A DNA stretch of 64,000 nt from Natronosporangium sp035305625 (lineage in GTDB: Bacteria; Actinomycetota; Actinomycetes; Mycobacteriales; Micromonosporaceae), in assembly GCA_963809545.1 (NCBI GenBank), contig CAWEKD010000005.1, forward strand, positions 62,001 through 126,000, written 5' to 3'. The position numbers and the translations under genes are program-made. The notes beneath the pieces were generated by a model. That model had not been told where the DNA came from, ran no database searches, and saw nothing but the letters and a program-made list of their open reading frames with translations. Every line of letters starts with the position of its first letter. Position 1 is the stretch's first letter. Shown here in pieces: positions 15,920 through 22,879 of this stretch.

Positions 15920-18205
15920 TCACAACTTCTCCAGCGGCGCGTGCCGCAGCACGATCCACAGCACCTGGTCGCCGAAGTCGATCTGGGCCTGGGCCCGCGG
16001 TCCGTGCCCCTGCACCGTCACCACCCGCCCCAGCCCATACCGCTGGTGGTTGACCCGGTCTCCCGCCGCCAGCGCCGGCACCGTCGGGAGGTCGGAGGCG
16101 GTGGTCAGGCCCGCGCCGGACACCCCTAGCTGGGCGGCCAGTCGCGCGGCCCGCTCGGACGGGGCCGCGCCAGCCCGGTGGGAACCACCCGCCCGGCCGC
16201 CCACCCCGCCCCAGGAGGTCGCCTCCTCCCCGGTCCGCTCCCATCGGACCAGCTGCTCCGGCAACTCCTCCAGGAAGCGCGAGGGCGGGTTGTACTGCGG
16301 CTGCCCCCAGGCCCCCCGGGTGACCGCGCGGGTCAGGTAGAGCCGGCGCTGGGCCCGGGTCAGGCCCACGTATGCCAGCCGCCGCTCCTCCTCCAGTTCC
16401 CGGTTGTCCCCCAGCGAGCGCAGGTGCGGGAACACCCCCTCCTCGAGGCCGGTGAGGAACACCACCGGGAACTCCAGTCCCTTGGCGGTGTGCAGGGTCA
16501 TCAGGGTGACCACCCCGGCCGCTTCGGGATCGGAGGCGTCCGGCACCTCGTCCGCGTCGGCCACCAACGCCACCTGCTCCAGGAACCCGGCCACGGTCGC
16601 CCGGGCAGGCTCGCCGCCCTCCGACTCCGGTCCGGCTGCCTCCACCCGCTCGGTGTACTCGCGCGCCACGCTCACCAGTTCCTGCAGGTTCTCCACCCGA
16701 CCGGCGTCCTGCGGGTCCAGGCTCTCTTCCAGGGTGGCGAGATAGCCGGAGCGCTGCAGCGCCTGTTCCAGCACCTCCTCCGGGCCGGCGTGGGTGGCCA
16801 GTTCCCGCAGCTCGGCCAGGAGCGCGGTGAGCTCCGCGCACCCGTTCGCCGCCCGGCTGGAGATCCCCGGCACCTCCGCGGCTCGCGCCACCGCGGCACC
16901 GAACGAGATCCGCTCCCGGTCGGCGAACACCTCCAGACAGGCCTGGGCCCGGTCTCCGATCCCCCGGCGAGGGGTGTTGATGATCCGGCGCAGGCTGACC
17001 GTGTCGTCCGGGTTGACCACCGCCCGCAGATAGGCCAGCGCGTCCCGGACTTCCTGCCGCTCGTAGAACCGGACTCCGCCCACCACCTTGTAGGGCAGCC
17101 CGAGCCGGATGAACACCTCTTCAAACACCCGGGACTGCGCGTTGGTGCGGTAGAACACCGCCACGTCTCCGTACCGGGCCGCCCCCTCATCCACCAGCCG
17201 GTCGATCTCCCGGGCGATCCAGTCGGCTTCCGCGTGCTCGGTGTCGGCCACGTACCCGACGATCGGCTCGCCGGCGCCGGCGTCGCTCCAGAGCCGCTTC
17301 GGCTTGCGACCGGGATTCCGCGCGATCACCGCGTTAGCGGCGTCCAAAATGGTCTGAGTGGAGCGGTAGTTCTGCTCCAGCAGGATGGTGCGGGCGTTCG
17401 GAAAATCACGCTCGAACTCGAGGATGTTCCGGATGGTCGCCCCTCGGAACGCGTAGATCGACTGGTCGGCGTCGCCGACCACGCACAGCTCCGCCGGGGG
17501 CAGGTCGACCTCCCCGCCCTCCACCAGGAGCTTGACCAGTTGGTACTGGGCGTGGTTGGTGTCCTGGTACTCGTCGACCAACACATGCCGGAACCGGCGC
17601 CGGTACTTCTCGACCACCTGCGGCACCGCCTGGAACAGATGCACCGTGGTCATGATCAGGTCGTCGAAGTCCAGCGCCTGCGCCTCCCGCAGCCGGCGTT
17701 GATAGAGCTGGTACGCCTCGGCCAAGATCCGCTGCTGCGGGCCCTTGGCCTGGGCGGTGAAGTCGTCCGGGTCGATCAGCTCGTTCTTCAGGTTGCTCAC
17801 CTGAGTGGCCAGGGACCGGGCGGGATACCGCTTCGGGTCCAGGTCCAGCTCCCGGGCCACCAGCTGCATCAGCCGACGCGAGTCGTCCGCGTCGTAGATC
17901 GAAAATGACGAAGACAGGCCGGCGTGCGCGTGCTCGGCCCGCAGAATCCGCACACAGGCCGAATGGAAGGTCGACACCCACATGAACCGGGCCCGCCCGC
18001 CCACCAGTGCGGCCACCCGCTCCTTCATCTCCCCGGCGGCCTTGTTGGTGAACGTGATCGCGATGATCTCGCCGGGATGAACGTCCCGGGCGGCGAGCAG
18101 GTAGGCGATCCGGTGGGTCAGTACCCGCGTCTTGCCGGAGCCCGCCCCCGCCACGATCAGCAACGGGGAGCCGGTATGGGTCACCGCCGCGCGTCTGCGG
18201 ACCAT
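15920..18205 (-). CDS. pcrA: UvrD/PcrA-type DNA helicase (N-terminus displaced by a frameshift)
   Basis: A superfamily 1A 3'-5' DNA helicase for repair and replication-conflict resolution. This frame holds 761 residues with every motif from Walker A on: AGAGSGKT (19-26), ITFTNKAAGEMKER, LVDEYQDTN, VVGDADQSIYAFRGA, LLEQNYRST, LMTLHTAKGLEFP and LAYVGLTRAQRRL, plus a Tudor-like C-terminus (VNHQRYGLGRV). The Q-motif region (LLAGLNGPQ) is encoded just upstream but in another frame, starting at an ATG at 18287. Removing one base near 18194 would join the two. The frame given starts at an ATG directly after a TGA and lacks the Q motif. Either a base error or a real lesion. Confidence 0.9.
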   Translation of the reverse strand: MVRRRAAVTHTGSPLLIVAGAGSGKTRVLTHRIAYLLAARDVHPGEIIAITFTNKAAGEMKERVAALVGGRARFMWVSTFHSACVRILRAEHAHAGLSSSFSIYDADDSRRLMQLVARELDLDPKRYPARSLATQVSNLKNELIDPDDFTAQAKGPQQRILAEAYQLYQRRLREAQALDFDDLIMTTVHLFQAVPQVVEKYRRRFRHVLVDEYQDTNHAQYQLVKLLVEGGEVDLPPAELCVVGDADQSIYAFRGATIRNILEFERDFPNARTILLEQNYRSTQTILDAANAVIARNPGRKPKRLWSDAGAGEPIVGYVADTEHAEADWIAREIDRLVDEGAARYGDVAVFYRTNAQSRVFEEVFIRLGLPYKVVGGVRFYERQEVRDALAYLRAVVNPDDTVSLRRIINTPRRGIGDRAQACLEVFADRERISFGAAVARAAEVPGISSRAANGCAELTALLAELRELATHAGPEEVLEQALQRSGYLATLEESLDPQDAGRVENLQELVSVAREYTERVEAAGPESEGGEPARATVAGFLEQVALVADADEVPDASDPEAAGVVTLMTLHTAKGLEFPVVFLTGLEEGVFPHLRSLGDNRELEEERRLAYVGLTRAQRRLYLTRAVTRGAWGQPQYNPPSRFLEELPEQLVRWERTGEEATSWGGVGGRAGGSHRAGAAPSERAARLAAQLGVSGAGLTTASDLPTVPALAAGDRVNHQRYGLGRVVTVQGHGPRAQAQIDFGDQVLWIVLRHAPLEKL

Positions 18206-18287
18206 TCAATCCGGCCAACAGCGCCGCCGGGTCACCAGCCGGCAGCGGACCGCGGGGGACGGGACGGGTGTCGGAGAGCGCATGCAT
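18191..18287 (-). other. pcrA: Displaced N-terminus of pcrA (other frame)
   Basis: An ATG at 18287 opens a frame reading MHALSDTRP... to DPAALLAGLNGPQ, the normal PcrA N-terminus including the adenine-contacting Q motif. A TAGACT -10 box (18297-18302) lies 9 nt before this ATG. The join to the helicase frame fails by one extra A at about 18194. Confidence 0.75.
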
Positions 18288-18403
18288 CGCCTGGCGAGTC
18301 TATGCCGCCGGACCGACCGGCTGGCGCTCCCACTCCCACCGCCGTTCGCCGGCGCGCGTGGGCGGACTCACACCACTCCCGTCCCGGATGCTGGCAGTAC
18401 GCC

Positions 18404-18431
18404 TTGACCACTCCCCGGGCCGTGGCATACT
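18404..18431 (+). promoter_or_regulatory. Promoter of the Phe leader/chorismate mutase transcript
   Basis: TTGACC (18404-18409), 16-nt spacer, CATACT (18426-18431). Transcription would start about 6-7 nt later, at the GTG of the leader peptide. Confidence 0.6.
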
Positions 18432-18437
18432 GGCCTC

Positions 18438-18500
18438 GTGATCAGGGCTTTCTTCTTTTTCTACGGCTGCGGGAGTCCGGCAGCCGTAGGTCGCGCCTGA
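18438..18500 (+). CDS. Phe/Tyr-rich leader peptide of chorismate mutase
   Basis: A 20-codon frame starting GTG and reading MIRAFFFFYGCGSPAAVGRA. It contains four consecutive Phe codons (TTC TTC TTT TTC) followed by a Tyr codon, then TGA. The GTG is 6 nt from the -10 box, so the mRNA probably begins at the start codon (leaderless). A run of the pathway's end-product amino acids, placed directly before a set of competing hairpins and a chorismate mutase gene, is the hallmark of a ribosome-mediated attenuator such as pheL-pheA of enterobacteria. Function is inferred from this architecture. Confidence 0.75.
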   Translation: MIRAFFFFYGCGSPAAVGRA

Positions 18501-18580
18501 TCACTGACCTACCAGCCCCGGGCTCCCGGCCCGGGGCGGATGCGGTTCCGGGTCGGCGAGCCCCGTAGCAGCCGAAGGAG
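18438..18580 (+). promoter_or_regulatory. Candidate phenylalanine attenuator
   Basis: The leader can form these pairings: 18438-18446 with 18496-18504 (9 bp, perfect); hairpin 1, CTACGGCTGC 18461-18470 with 18480-18489 (10 bp, perfect); a competing pairing of GTAGGTC 18486-18492 with GACCTAC 18506-18512 (7 bp); and a terminator-like hairpin GCCCCGGGC 18515-18523 with 18529-18537 (9 bp, perfect). The right arm of the last can instead pair with GCCCC at 18560-18564, close to the AAGGAG ribosome site (18575-18580). Hairpin 1 begins inside the last Phe codon, so a ribosome stalled on Phe codons would block it. No U-tract follows the last hairpin, so control could act on transcription or on translation. 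Confidence 0.65.
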
Positions 18581-18586
18581 CACCCG

Positions 18587-18853
18587 ATGACCGCTGTCTC
18601 CACCGAACCGGTTTCCGACCGCATCGCGGAACTACGGGCTCGGATCGACGAAATCGACGAAACCCTCATCGCGCTCTGGCAGGAGCGGGCCGCGCTGTCC
18701 CAGCAGGTCGGCCAGGCCCGGATGGCCGCCGGCGGCACCCGGCTGGCGCTGGCCCGGGAACGGGAGATCCTGGAGCGGTTCCGGCGCGCGCTCGGCCCGA
18801 CGGGGACCCAGCTCGGGCTGCTCGTGCTGCGGGCCGGCCGGGGCGCCCTGTAA
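18587..18853 (+). CDS. Chorismate mutase, AroQ-delta (MtCM) type
   Basis: Converts chorismate to prephenate, the branch point to Phe and Tyr. An 88-residue all-helical AroQ protein: IAELRARIDEIDETLIALWQERAALSQQVGQARMAAGGTRLALAREREILERF. It ends in LRAGRGAL, closely resembling the short mycobacterial enzyme encoded beside uvrD1. In that subclass the lysine of the classic active site is replaced (Arg in GQARM here) and full activity needs complex formation with DAHP synthase. The ATG at 18587 follows AAGGAG. It is preceded by the Phe leader. Confidence 0.93.
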   Translation: MTAVSTEPVSDRIAELRARIDEIDETLIALWQERAALSQQVGQARMAAGGTRLALAREREILERFRRALGPTGTQLGLLVLRAGRGAL

Positions 18854-18875
18854 CCGCCTCGGCGCCCCGCCCCGC

Positions 18876-19613
18876 TCAGATCAGCCGCCGGTCAGCCGCC
18901 CAGCGCGACAGCTCGTACCGGTTGGACATCTGCAGCTTGCGCAGCACATTGGACACGTGCGTCTCCACCGTCTTGATGGAGATGTACAGCTCCCGGGCGA
19001 TCTCCTTGTAGGCGTACCCGCGAGCGAGCAGCCGCAGCACCTCCCGCTCCCGGGTGGTGAGCTGGTCCAGCTCCGGGTCGGCCAGCGGAACCTCCGGGCG
19101 GGCCGCGAACGCGTCCAGCACGAACCCGGCCAGTCGGGGACTGAACACCGCGTCCCCTTCGGCCACCCGCCGGATCGCGGTGGCGAGCTCCTGGGCGGAG
19201 ATCCGCTTGGTGACGTATCCCCGGGCGCCGGCACGGATCAGCCCGATCACGTCCTCCGCGGCGTCGGACACTGACAGCGCCAGGAACCGGACGGTGGTGC
19301 CGCTGCCGAGCTGTCGGCGCGTCGCCTCCAACACCGCCCGGCCGCCGCCGTCGGGCATGTGGACGTCGAGCAGCACCACGTCCGGGGTCAGGGCCACAAT
19401 CTGCTGGATGGCCTCCGCGACCGTCCCGGCCTCCCCCACCACCGTGATGCTCCGCGGCGGTCCCCCCTCCCCGGAGGGGTCCACCGCCAGCTGGCCGCCC
19501 AGTTCGGCCCGGACCCCGGCCCGGAACATCGCGTGGTCATCGACCAGGAACACCCGCAACGGCCGGCCGGCCTCGCCGGCCTCCGTCGACCCCGGTACCG
19601 GAGTCCCGCTCAT
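18876..19613 (-). CDS. NarL/LuxR-family response regulator
   Basis: A 245-residue two-component regulator. The receiver has the acidic pair D25-D26 (FLVDDHAMF) and phospho-acceptor D83 (LLDVHMPDGG) with a conserved TKR lysine. The C-terminal LuxR helix-turn-helix (LTTREREVLRLLARGYAYKEIARELYISIKTVETHVSNVLRKL) binds DNA. Its ATG overlaps the stop of the kinase gene by 4 nt (ATGA), so they form a pair. Likely operators are the three 11-bp repeats at 20981 between this operon and the PspC gene. Confidence 0.95.
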   Translation of the reverse strand: MSGTPVPGSTEAGEAGRPLRVFLVDDHAMFRAGVRAELGGQLAVDPSGEGGPPRSITVVGEAGTVAEAIQQIVALTPDVVLLDVHMPDGGGRAVLEATRRQLGSGTTVRFLALSVSDAAEDVIGLIRAGARGYVTKRISAQELATAIRRVAEGDAVFSPRLAGFVLDAFAARPEVPLADPELDQLTTREREVLRLLARGYAYKEIARELYISIKTVETHVSNVLRKLQMSNRYELSRWAADRRLI

Positions 19614-20350
19614 GCCCCATTCTCCTTCCGCACGGCCGGCAGCGGCAGCCGCAGCCGCACCTCGGTCCCCTCACCCGGCGCACTGATGATCTCCGCTCGA
19701 CCGCCGTGCCGCTCCATCCGGCCGATGATCGAGCCCCGCACCCCGTGCCGGTCGCCATTGACGTTGGCCAGGTCGAACCCGACCCCGCGGTCACGGACGA
19801 ACACGTTCACCTGGTCTGGCTCCACCTCCGCGTACAGGGAAACACTGTCCACCTGGGCGTGGCGGGCCGCGTTCACCATCGCCTCCCGGGCGGCGGCCAC
19901 CAGGGCCTGGAAACGCTCATCGGTGTCGGCGTCGCCGACCACCACCACCTCCACCGTGATCCCGTACGCGTCTTCCACCTCACCGGCGGCCTGTTCCAGG
20001 GCGGCGGCGAACTTCTCATGTGGGGAGCCGCTGGGTTTGTACAACCAGTTGCGCAGGGTGCGCTCCTGGGCGCGGGCCAGTCGGTACGCGGTGGAGCCGC
20101 TGGTGGTGTGGCGCTGAATCAACGCCAGGGTGTGCAGTACCTGGTCGTGCACCATCGCCGCGAATTCGGCCCGCTCCTGCTCCCGGATCCGGGCTTCCCG
20201 CTCCTCCCGCAACGCCCCGAACATGCGCCACAGCAGCGGCGCGGTCATCAACCCCACCCCGGCCATGGCGATCAGGGTGAACAGCAGCCCATTGAGGACC
20301 GCCGACAACCCGCCCCCGGTCAGCGGCGCGACCACCGCCAGCAGTCCCAT
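19610..20350 (-). CDS. Sensor histidine kinase, catalytic part (3' part of a frameshifted PspC-kinase gene)
   Basis: A 246-residue open frame with two membrane helices at its start (VVAPLTGGGLSAVLNGLLFTL...), a HisKA_3 dimerisation helix with the phospho-acceptor histidine in EFAAMVHDQVLHTLALIQRH, and a HATPase_c domain (N box NAARHA, G1 box DRGVGFD). In related actinobacteria the PspC domain and the kinase are one chain. Here the upstream PspC part is in another frame. The in-frame sequence upstream of the ATG at 20350 (GAGFLLRFVGGGVLILGGI) still looks coding, which places the break at about 20400-20470. Confidence 0.8.
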   Translation of the reverse strand: MGLLAVVAPLTGGGLSAVLNGLLFTLIAMAGVGLMTAPLLWRMFGALREEREARIREQERAEFAAMVHDQVLHTLALIQRHTTSGSTAYRLARAQERTLRNWLYKPSGSPHEKFAAALEQAAGEVEDAYGITVEVVVVGDADTDERFQALVAAAREAMVNAARHAQVDSVSLYAEVEPDQVNVFVRDRGVGFDLANVNGDRHGVRGSIIGRMERHGGRAEIISAPGEGTEVRLRLPLPAVRKENGA

Positions 20351-20921
20351 GATGCCGCCCAGGATCAGGACGCCCCCGCCGACAAACCGCAGCAGGAACC
20401 CGGCGCCGGCCCGGGCCGGTGAGTACCCCGAGCAGACCGGATCCGGCCATCCCCGGCCGGCTCGCGGCCGCCGTCTGGTGCCAGATGATGCCGGCGCCGG
20501 CCGCGATCAGCGCGAATAGCCACCCCAGCGCGGAACTGCTGGATGGATCCCCGAACAGCACTATCCGCGCCATGATCACCAGCAGGGCCAGCCCGCCGGC
20601 CAGCACCAGCGTGGCCAACCGGCCGGTTTGCGGACGGTTGGGTTCGTCCGCGGGCGTCAGCACTGCCCAGAACACGGCGTACAGCAGCGCTCCCAGCCCG
20701 TTGAACAGCAGCAGCACCACGAACGCGACCCGCACGGCCAGCACCGGGATCCCCAGATGCGTGGCCAGGCCGGCGGCGACCCCACCGAGCACCCGGCCGT
20801 CCCGGCGGCGGTGCAGCTGCGCCACCGATCGGGGTGGAGCCGAGGGCGCCTGGGACGCGGCGGTGTCGATGGTGACCTCCTTACGACTACTGGCGAATCT
20901 GCCTCTGCTAGTGATCGTCAC
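20016..20921 (-). CDS. PspC-domain N-terminus of the sensor kinase (5' part, frameshifted)
   Basis: This frame starts at a GTG at 20921 and encodes a PspC domain (LHRRRDGRVLGGVAAGLATHLGIPVLAVRVAFVVLL) and further membrane helices up to about IIWHQ. After about 20430 the sequence ceases to look like protein, and the kinase continues in the other frame. The start is uncertain: a consensus ribosome site AAGGAGG stands 5 nt before an ATC codon (about 20871), where an ATG would be expected. PspC domains bind membranes or other Psp/Lia proteins, so the intact protein is probably an envelope-stress sensor. Confidence 0.7.
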   Translation of the reverse strand: MTITSRGRFASSRKEVTIDTAASQAPSAPPRSVAQLHRRRDGRVLGGVAAGLATHLGIPVLAVRVAFVVLLLFNGLGALLYAVFWAVLTPADEPNRPQTGRLATLVLAGGLALLVIMARIVLFGDPSSSSALGWLFALIAAGAGIIWHQTAAASRPGMAGSGLLGVLTGPGRRRVPAAVCRRGRPDPGRHHGTAGGGRAADRGRVVGGPQWAAVHPDRHGRGGVDDRAAAVAHVRGVAGGAGSPDPGAGAGRIRGDGARPGTAHPGVDSAPHHQRLHRVPTGPRPGAHPAQLVVQTQRLPT

Positions 20922-20980
20922 ACGGACCGGCCGGCGGCGACCACGGCCGGCGACCCCGACATTCCCACGAGCCTCCGACT

Positions 20981-21009
20981 CAGGGTTGGTTCAGGGTCGG
21001 TTCAGGGCC
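20981..21009. repeat. Three 11-bp-phased direct repeats (operator candidate)
   Basis: CAGGGTTGGTT, CAGGGTCGGTT and CAGGGCC start at 20981, 20992 and 21003, exactly one helical turn apart, in the divergent promoter region between the kinase/regulator operon and the PspC gene. Confidence 0.6.
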
Positions 21010-21052
21010 GTGCCCGGGGGCGGGGCGGCGCCGTGCGGGGCAGGATCGAACC

Positions 21053-22579
21053 ATGAGTCGCACCGACCCATGGAGCACGCCTTCCCCCGACCGGGGGAGC
21101 CTATCGTCTGGCCGTCCTGAGCTGGTCCGCCCGCTGGCGGGGCGGTACGTGGCCGGGGTGTGTGCCGCGCTGGGCCGGTTGACCCGCACCGACCCGGTGC
21201 TCTGGCGGGTGGTGCTGGGGGTCCTGGCCTGCTTTGGCGGGCTGGGGGTGTTGGCCTATCTCGCGGTGTGGCTGCTCACCCCGGAGGAGGGTGACACCGC
21301 GGCGCCGCTGGAGGCGGCGTTTGGCCGTGGCCACTCGAGCACCTCGCCCGCGCTGGTGGTCGGGCTGAGTGTGATCACGGTGGCGCTACTGGCGTTGACC
21401 TTGGCGGAGCCCTTCCATCTGATCCTGCTCAGCGGCGGAGTGCTCCTGACGTTCCTGCTGTGGCGGCAACGCGCCTCCAACGACGACTCCCCGCCCACCC
21501 CGGGAGCCCCGTCCGCGGCCGCACCGTCACCCACCCTGGCCCCCCCGGCCGCCAGCTCCGCACCGGAGCCAGCGACGAGTCCGGTCTCGCCGTCCACGCC
21601 GGAGGCAGCGACCGCACAGGGGAGTCAGGACGAGGCCGACCGGTCGGATGAGACTGCTTCCCCACAGGCGACCGACCACGCGGCGGACGGCCCGGCGGCG
21701 GATGCTCCGGCCGGAACTTCGGAGCCCACCGCTGCCCCGACGCCCGCCGTCGGCCCGGAGCCGCCGTCCCCGGCACCGGTCTCCCCGACCGCACCCCCCG
21801 CGGGTGGGGCCGCGTGGGACGCTCCGGTCCCGGTCAGCCTGCCCTCCCCCTCGTTGACCACGGACGGGTCCGGCTACCGGCCACCGTTCGCTCCCTACGG
21901 GCCGTTCGCGGAGCCACCGCCACCGCCGCCCCCGCCTCGGCCGCGGCGGGAGAAGTCGGCCTTGGCAGCGATCACCTTCTTCTTGACTTTGGGTGTGCTC
22001 GGCCTGCTGGGGCTGCTGGAACTGTCCGGCGCCACCGACATCTCCATCGCCGGCTACCTGGCCACCGCCCTGGTGATGCTCGGCGCGGGTCTGGTGGTCG
22101 GTGCCTGGTTCGGCCGCGCCCGGTCGCTGATCGCGCTCGGGCTGATGGCGCTCCTCGCCCTGCCGGTCGGGTACGTCGTGGACGACTGGCATCCACGGCA
22201 CCCGGTGGGCACTCAGGTCGAGTGGGTACCGACCAGCGTTGATCAACTGCAACCGGAGTACGCGATCAGCTTTGGGGAGGGCACCCTGGATCTCCGACAG
22301 CTGGACCTGACCGGAGAGACGGCGGAGATCCGGGTCCGGGTGCAGGGCGGAGAAATAGTGGTGCTGTTGCCGGAGACCGGCGAGGTCACCGTGCACACCA
22401 CGATCGCGGTCGGCAGTGCGGACGTGCTCGGCCACCATCTCGCCGGGGTGAGCAACCAGCACACCTTGACCGACTCGGGCCAGCCGTCGGCCGACGACGC
22501 CGATCCGGACCGTACCGACCCTGGCTCGCTCACACTGCACCTGGACGTTCTCATCGGCAACATCGAGGTCACACGATGA
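21053..22579 (+). CDS. PspC-domain membrane protein with LiaF-like C-terminus
   Basis: A 508-residue protein. The N-terminal PspC domain (residues ~24-80, LAGRYVAGVCAALGRLTRTDPVLWRVVLGVLACF) is followed by two helices, then a ~140-residue Pro/Ala/Thr/Ser linker. Three more hydrophobic helices come next (AAITFFLTLGVLGLLGLLEL...), and then a C-terminal beta-rich domain (WVPTSVDQLQPEYAISFGEGTLDLRQLDLTG...) like the LiaF/YvqF cell-envelope domain. It is divergent from a PspC-type sensor kinase, so the genes probably form one envelope-stress module. The ATG is at 21053; CAGGAT 6 nt upstream could be a weak -10. Confidence 0.85.
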   Translation: MSRTDPWSTPSPDRGSLSSGRPELVRPLAGRYVAGVCAALGRLTRTDPVLWRVVLGVLACFGGLGVLAYLAVWLLTPEEGDTAAPLEAAFGRGHSSTSPALVVGLSVITVALLALTLAEPFHLILLSGGVLLTFLLWRQRASNDDSPPTPGAPSAAAPSPTLAPPAASSAPEPATSPVSPSTPEAATAQGSQDEADRSDETASPQATDHAADGPAADAPAGTSEPTAAPTPAVGPEPPSPAPVSPTAPPAGGAAWDAPVPVSLPSPSLTTDGSGYRPPFAPYGPFAEPPPPPPPPRPRREKSALAAITFFLTLGVLGLLGLLELSGATDISIAGYLATALVMLGAGLVVGAWFGRARSLIALGLMALLALPVGYVVDDWHPRHPVGTQVEWVPTSVDQLQPEYAISFGEGTLDLRQLDLTGETAEIRVRVQGGEIVVLLPETGEVTVHTTIAVGSADVLGHHLAGVSNQHTLTDSGQPSADDADPDRTDPGSLTLHLDVLIGNIEVTR

Positions 22580-22794
22580 AGTCACACTCGCTGGATCTGC
22601 TCTCCCTCGCCTTCGGTCTGATCTTCATTGCCGCAGCGGTGCTGTGGCTGGTGACCGAGGTGGGCTCCCTTCCCCGCGCCTCTCTACTGTGGATCATCCC
22701 GGGCGGAGTGATGCTGATCGCCATCGCGGGCGTCGGGCACGCGCTGCGGTCCATCCGCAGTCACCGCGACCGCGACCGGAAGCCGGTGGGCTAA
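22576..22794 (+). CDS. Small two-helix membrane protein
   Basis: A 72-residue protein with helices LLSLAFGLIFIAAAVLWLVT and LLWIIPGGVMLIAIAGVGHAL and a basic tail (RSIRSHRDRDRK). Its ATG overlaps the stop of the PspC gene (ATGA), so it is coupled and likely part of the same envelope-stress unit. No specific family recognised. Confidence 0.75.
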   Translation: MKSHSLDLLSLAFGLIFIAAAVLWLVTEVGSLPRASLLWIIPGGVMLIAIAGVGHALRSIRSHRDRDRKPVG

Positions 22795-22867
22795 CCCACC
22801 CGCGCCTGCTAACTCGGGCGAGTGACCTGATCAGGCGCGTTGAACAACTGCTCCGATCGTCCCTGTC

Positions 22868-22873
22868 TATGCT
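22868..22873 (+). promoter_or_regulatory. -10 box of leaderless psd promoter
   Basis: TATGCT, 6 nt before the ATG at 22880. Confidence 0.5.
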
Positions 22874-22879
22874 GACGAC

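Noticed and set aside
18180..18210. Programmed ribosomal frameshift in pcrA
   Set aside because: No slippery heptamer or downstream pseudoknot at the junction; an isolated inserted base is simpler.
18432..18586. T-box riboswitch upstream of chorismate mutase
   Set aside because: No T-box core sequence or specifier-loop architecture; the translated Phe run explains amino-acid sensing better.
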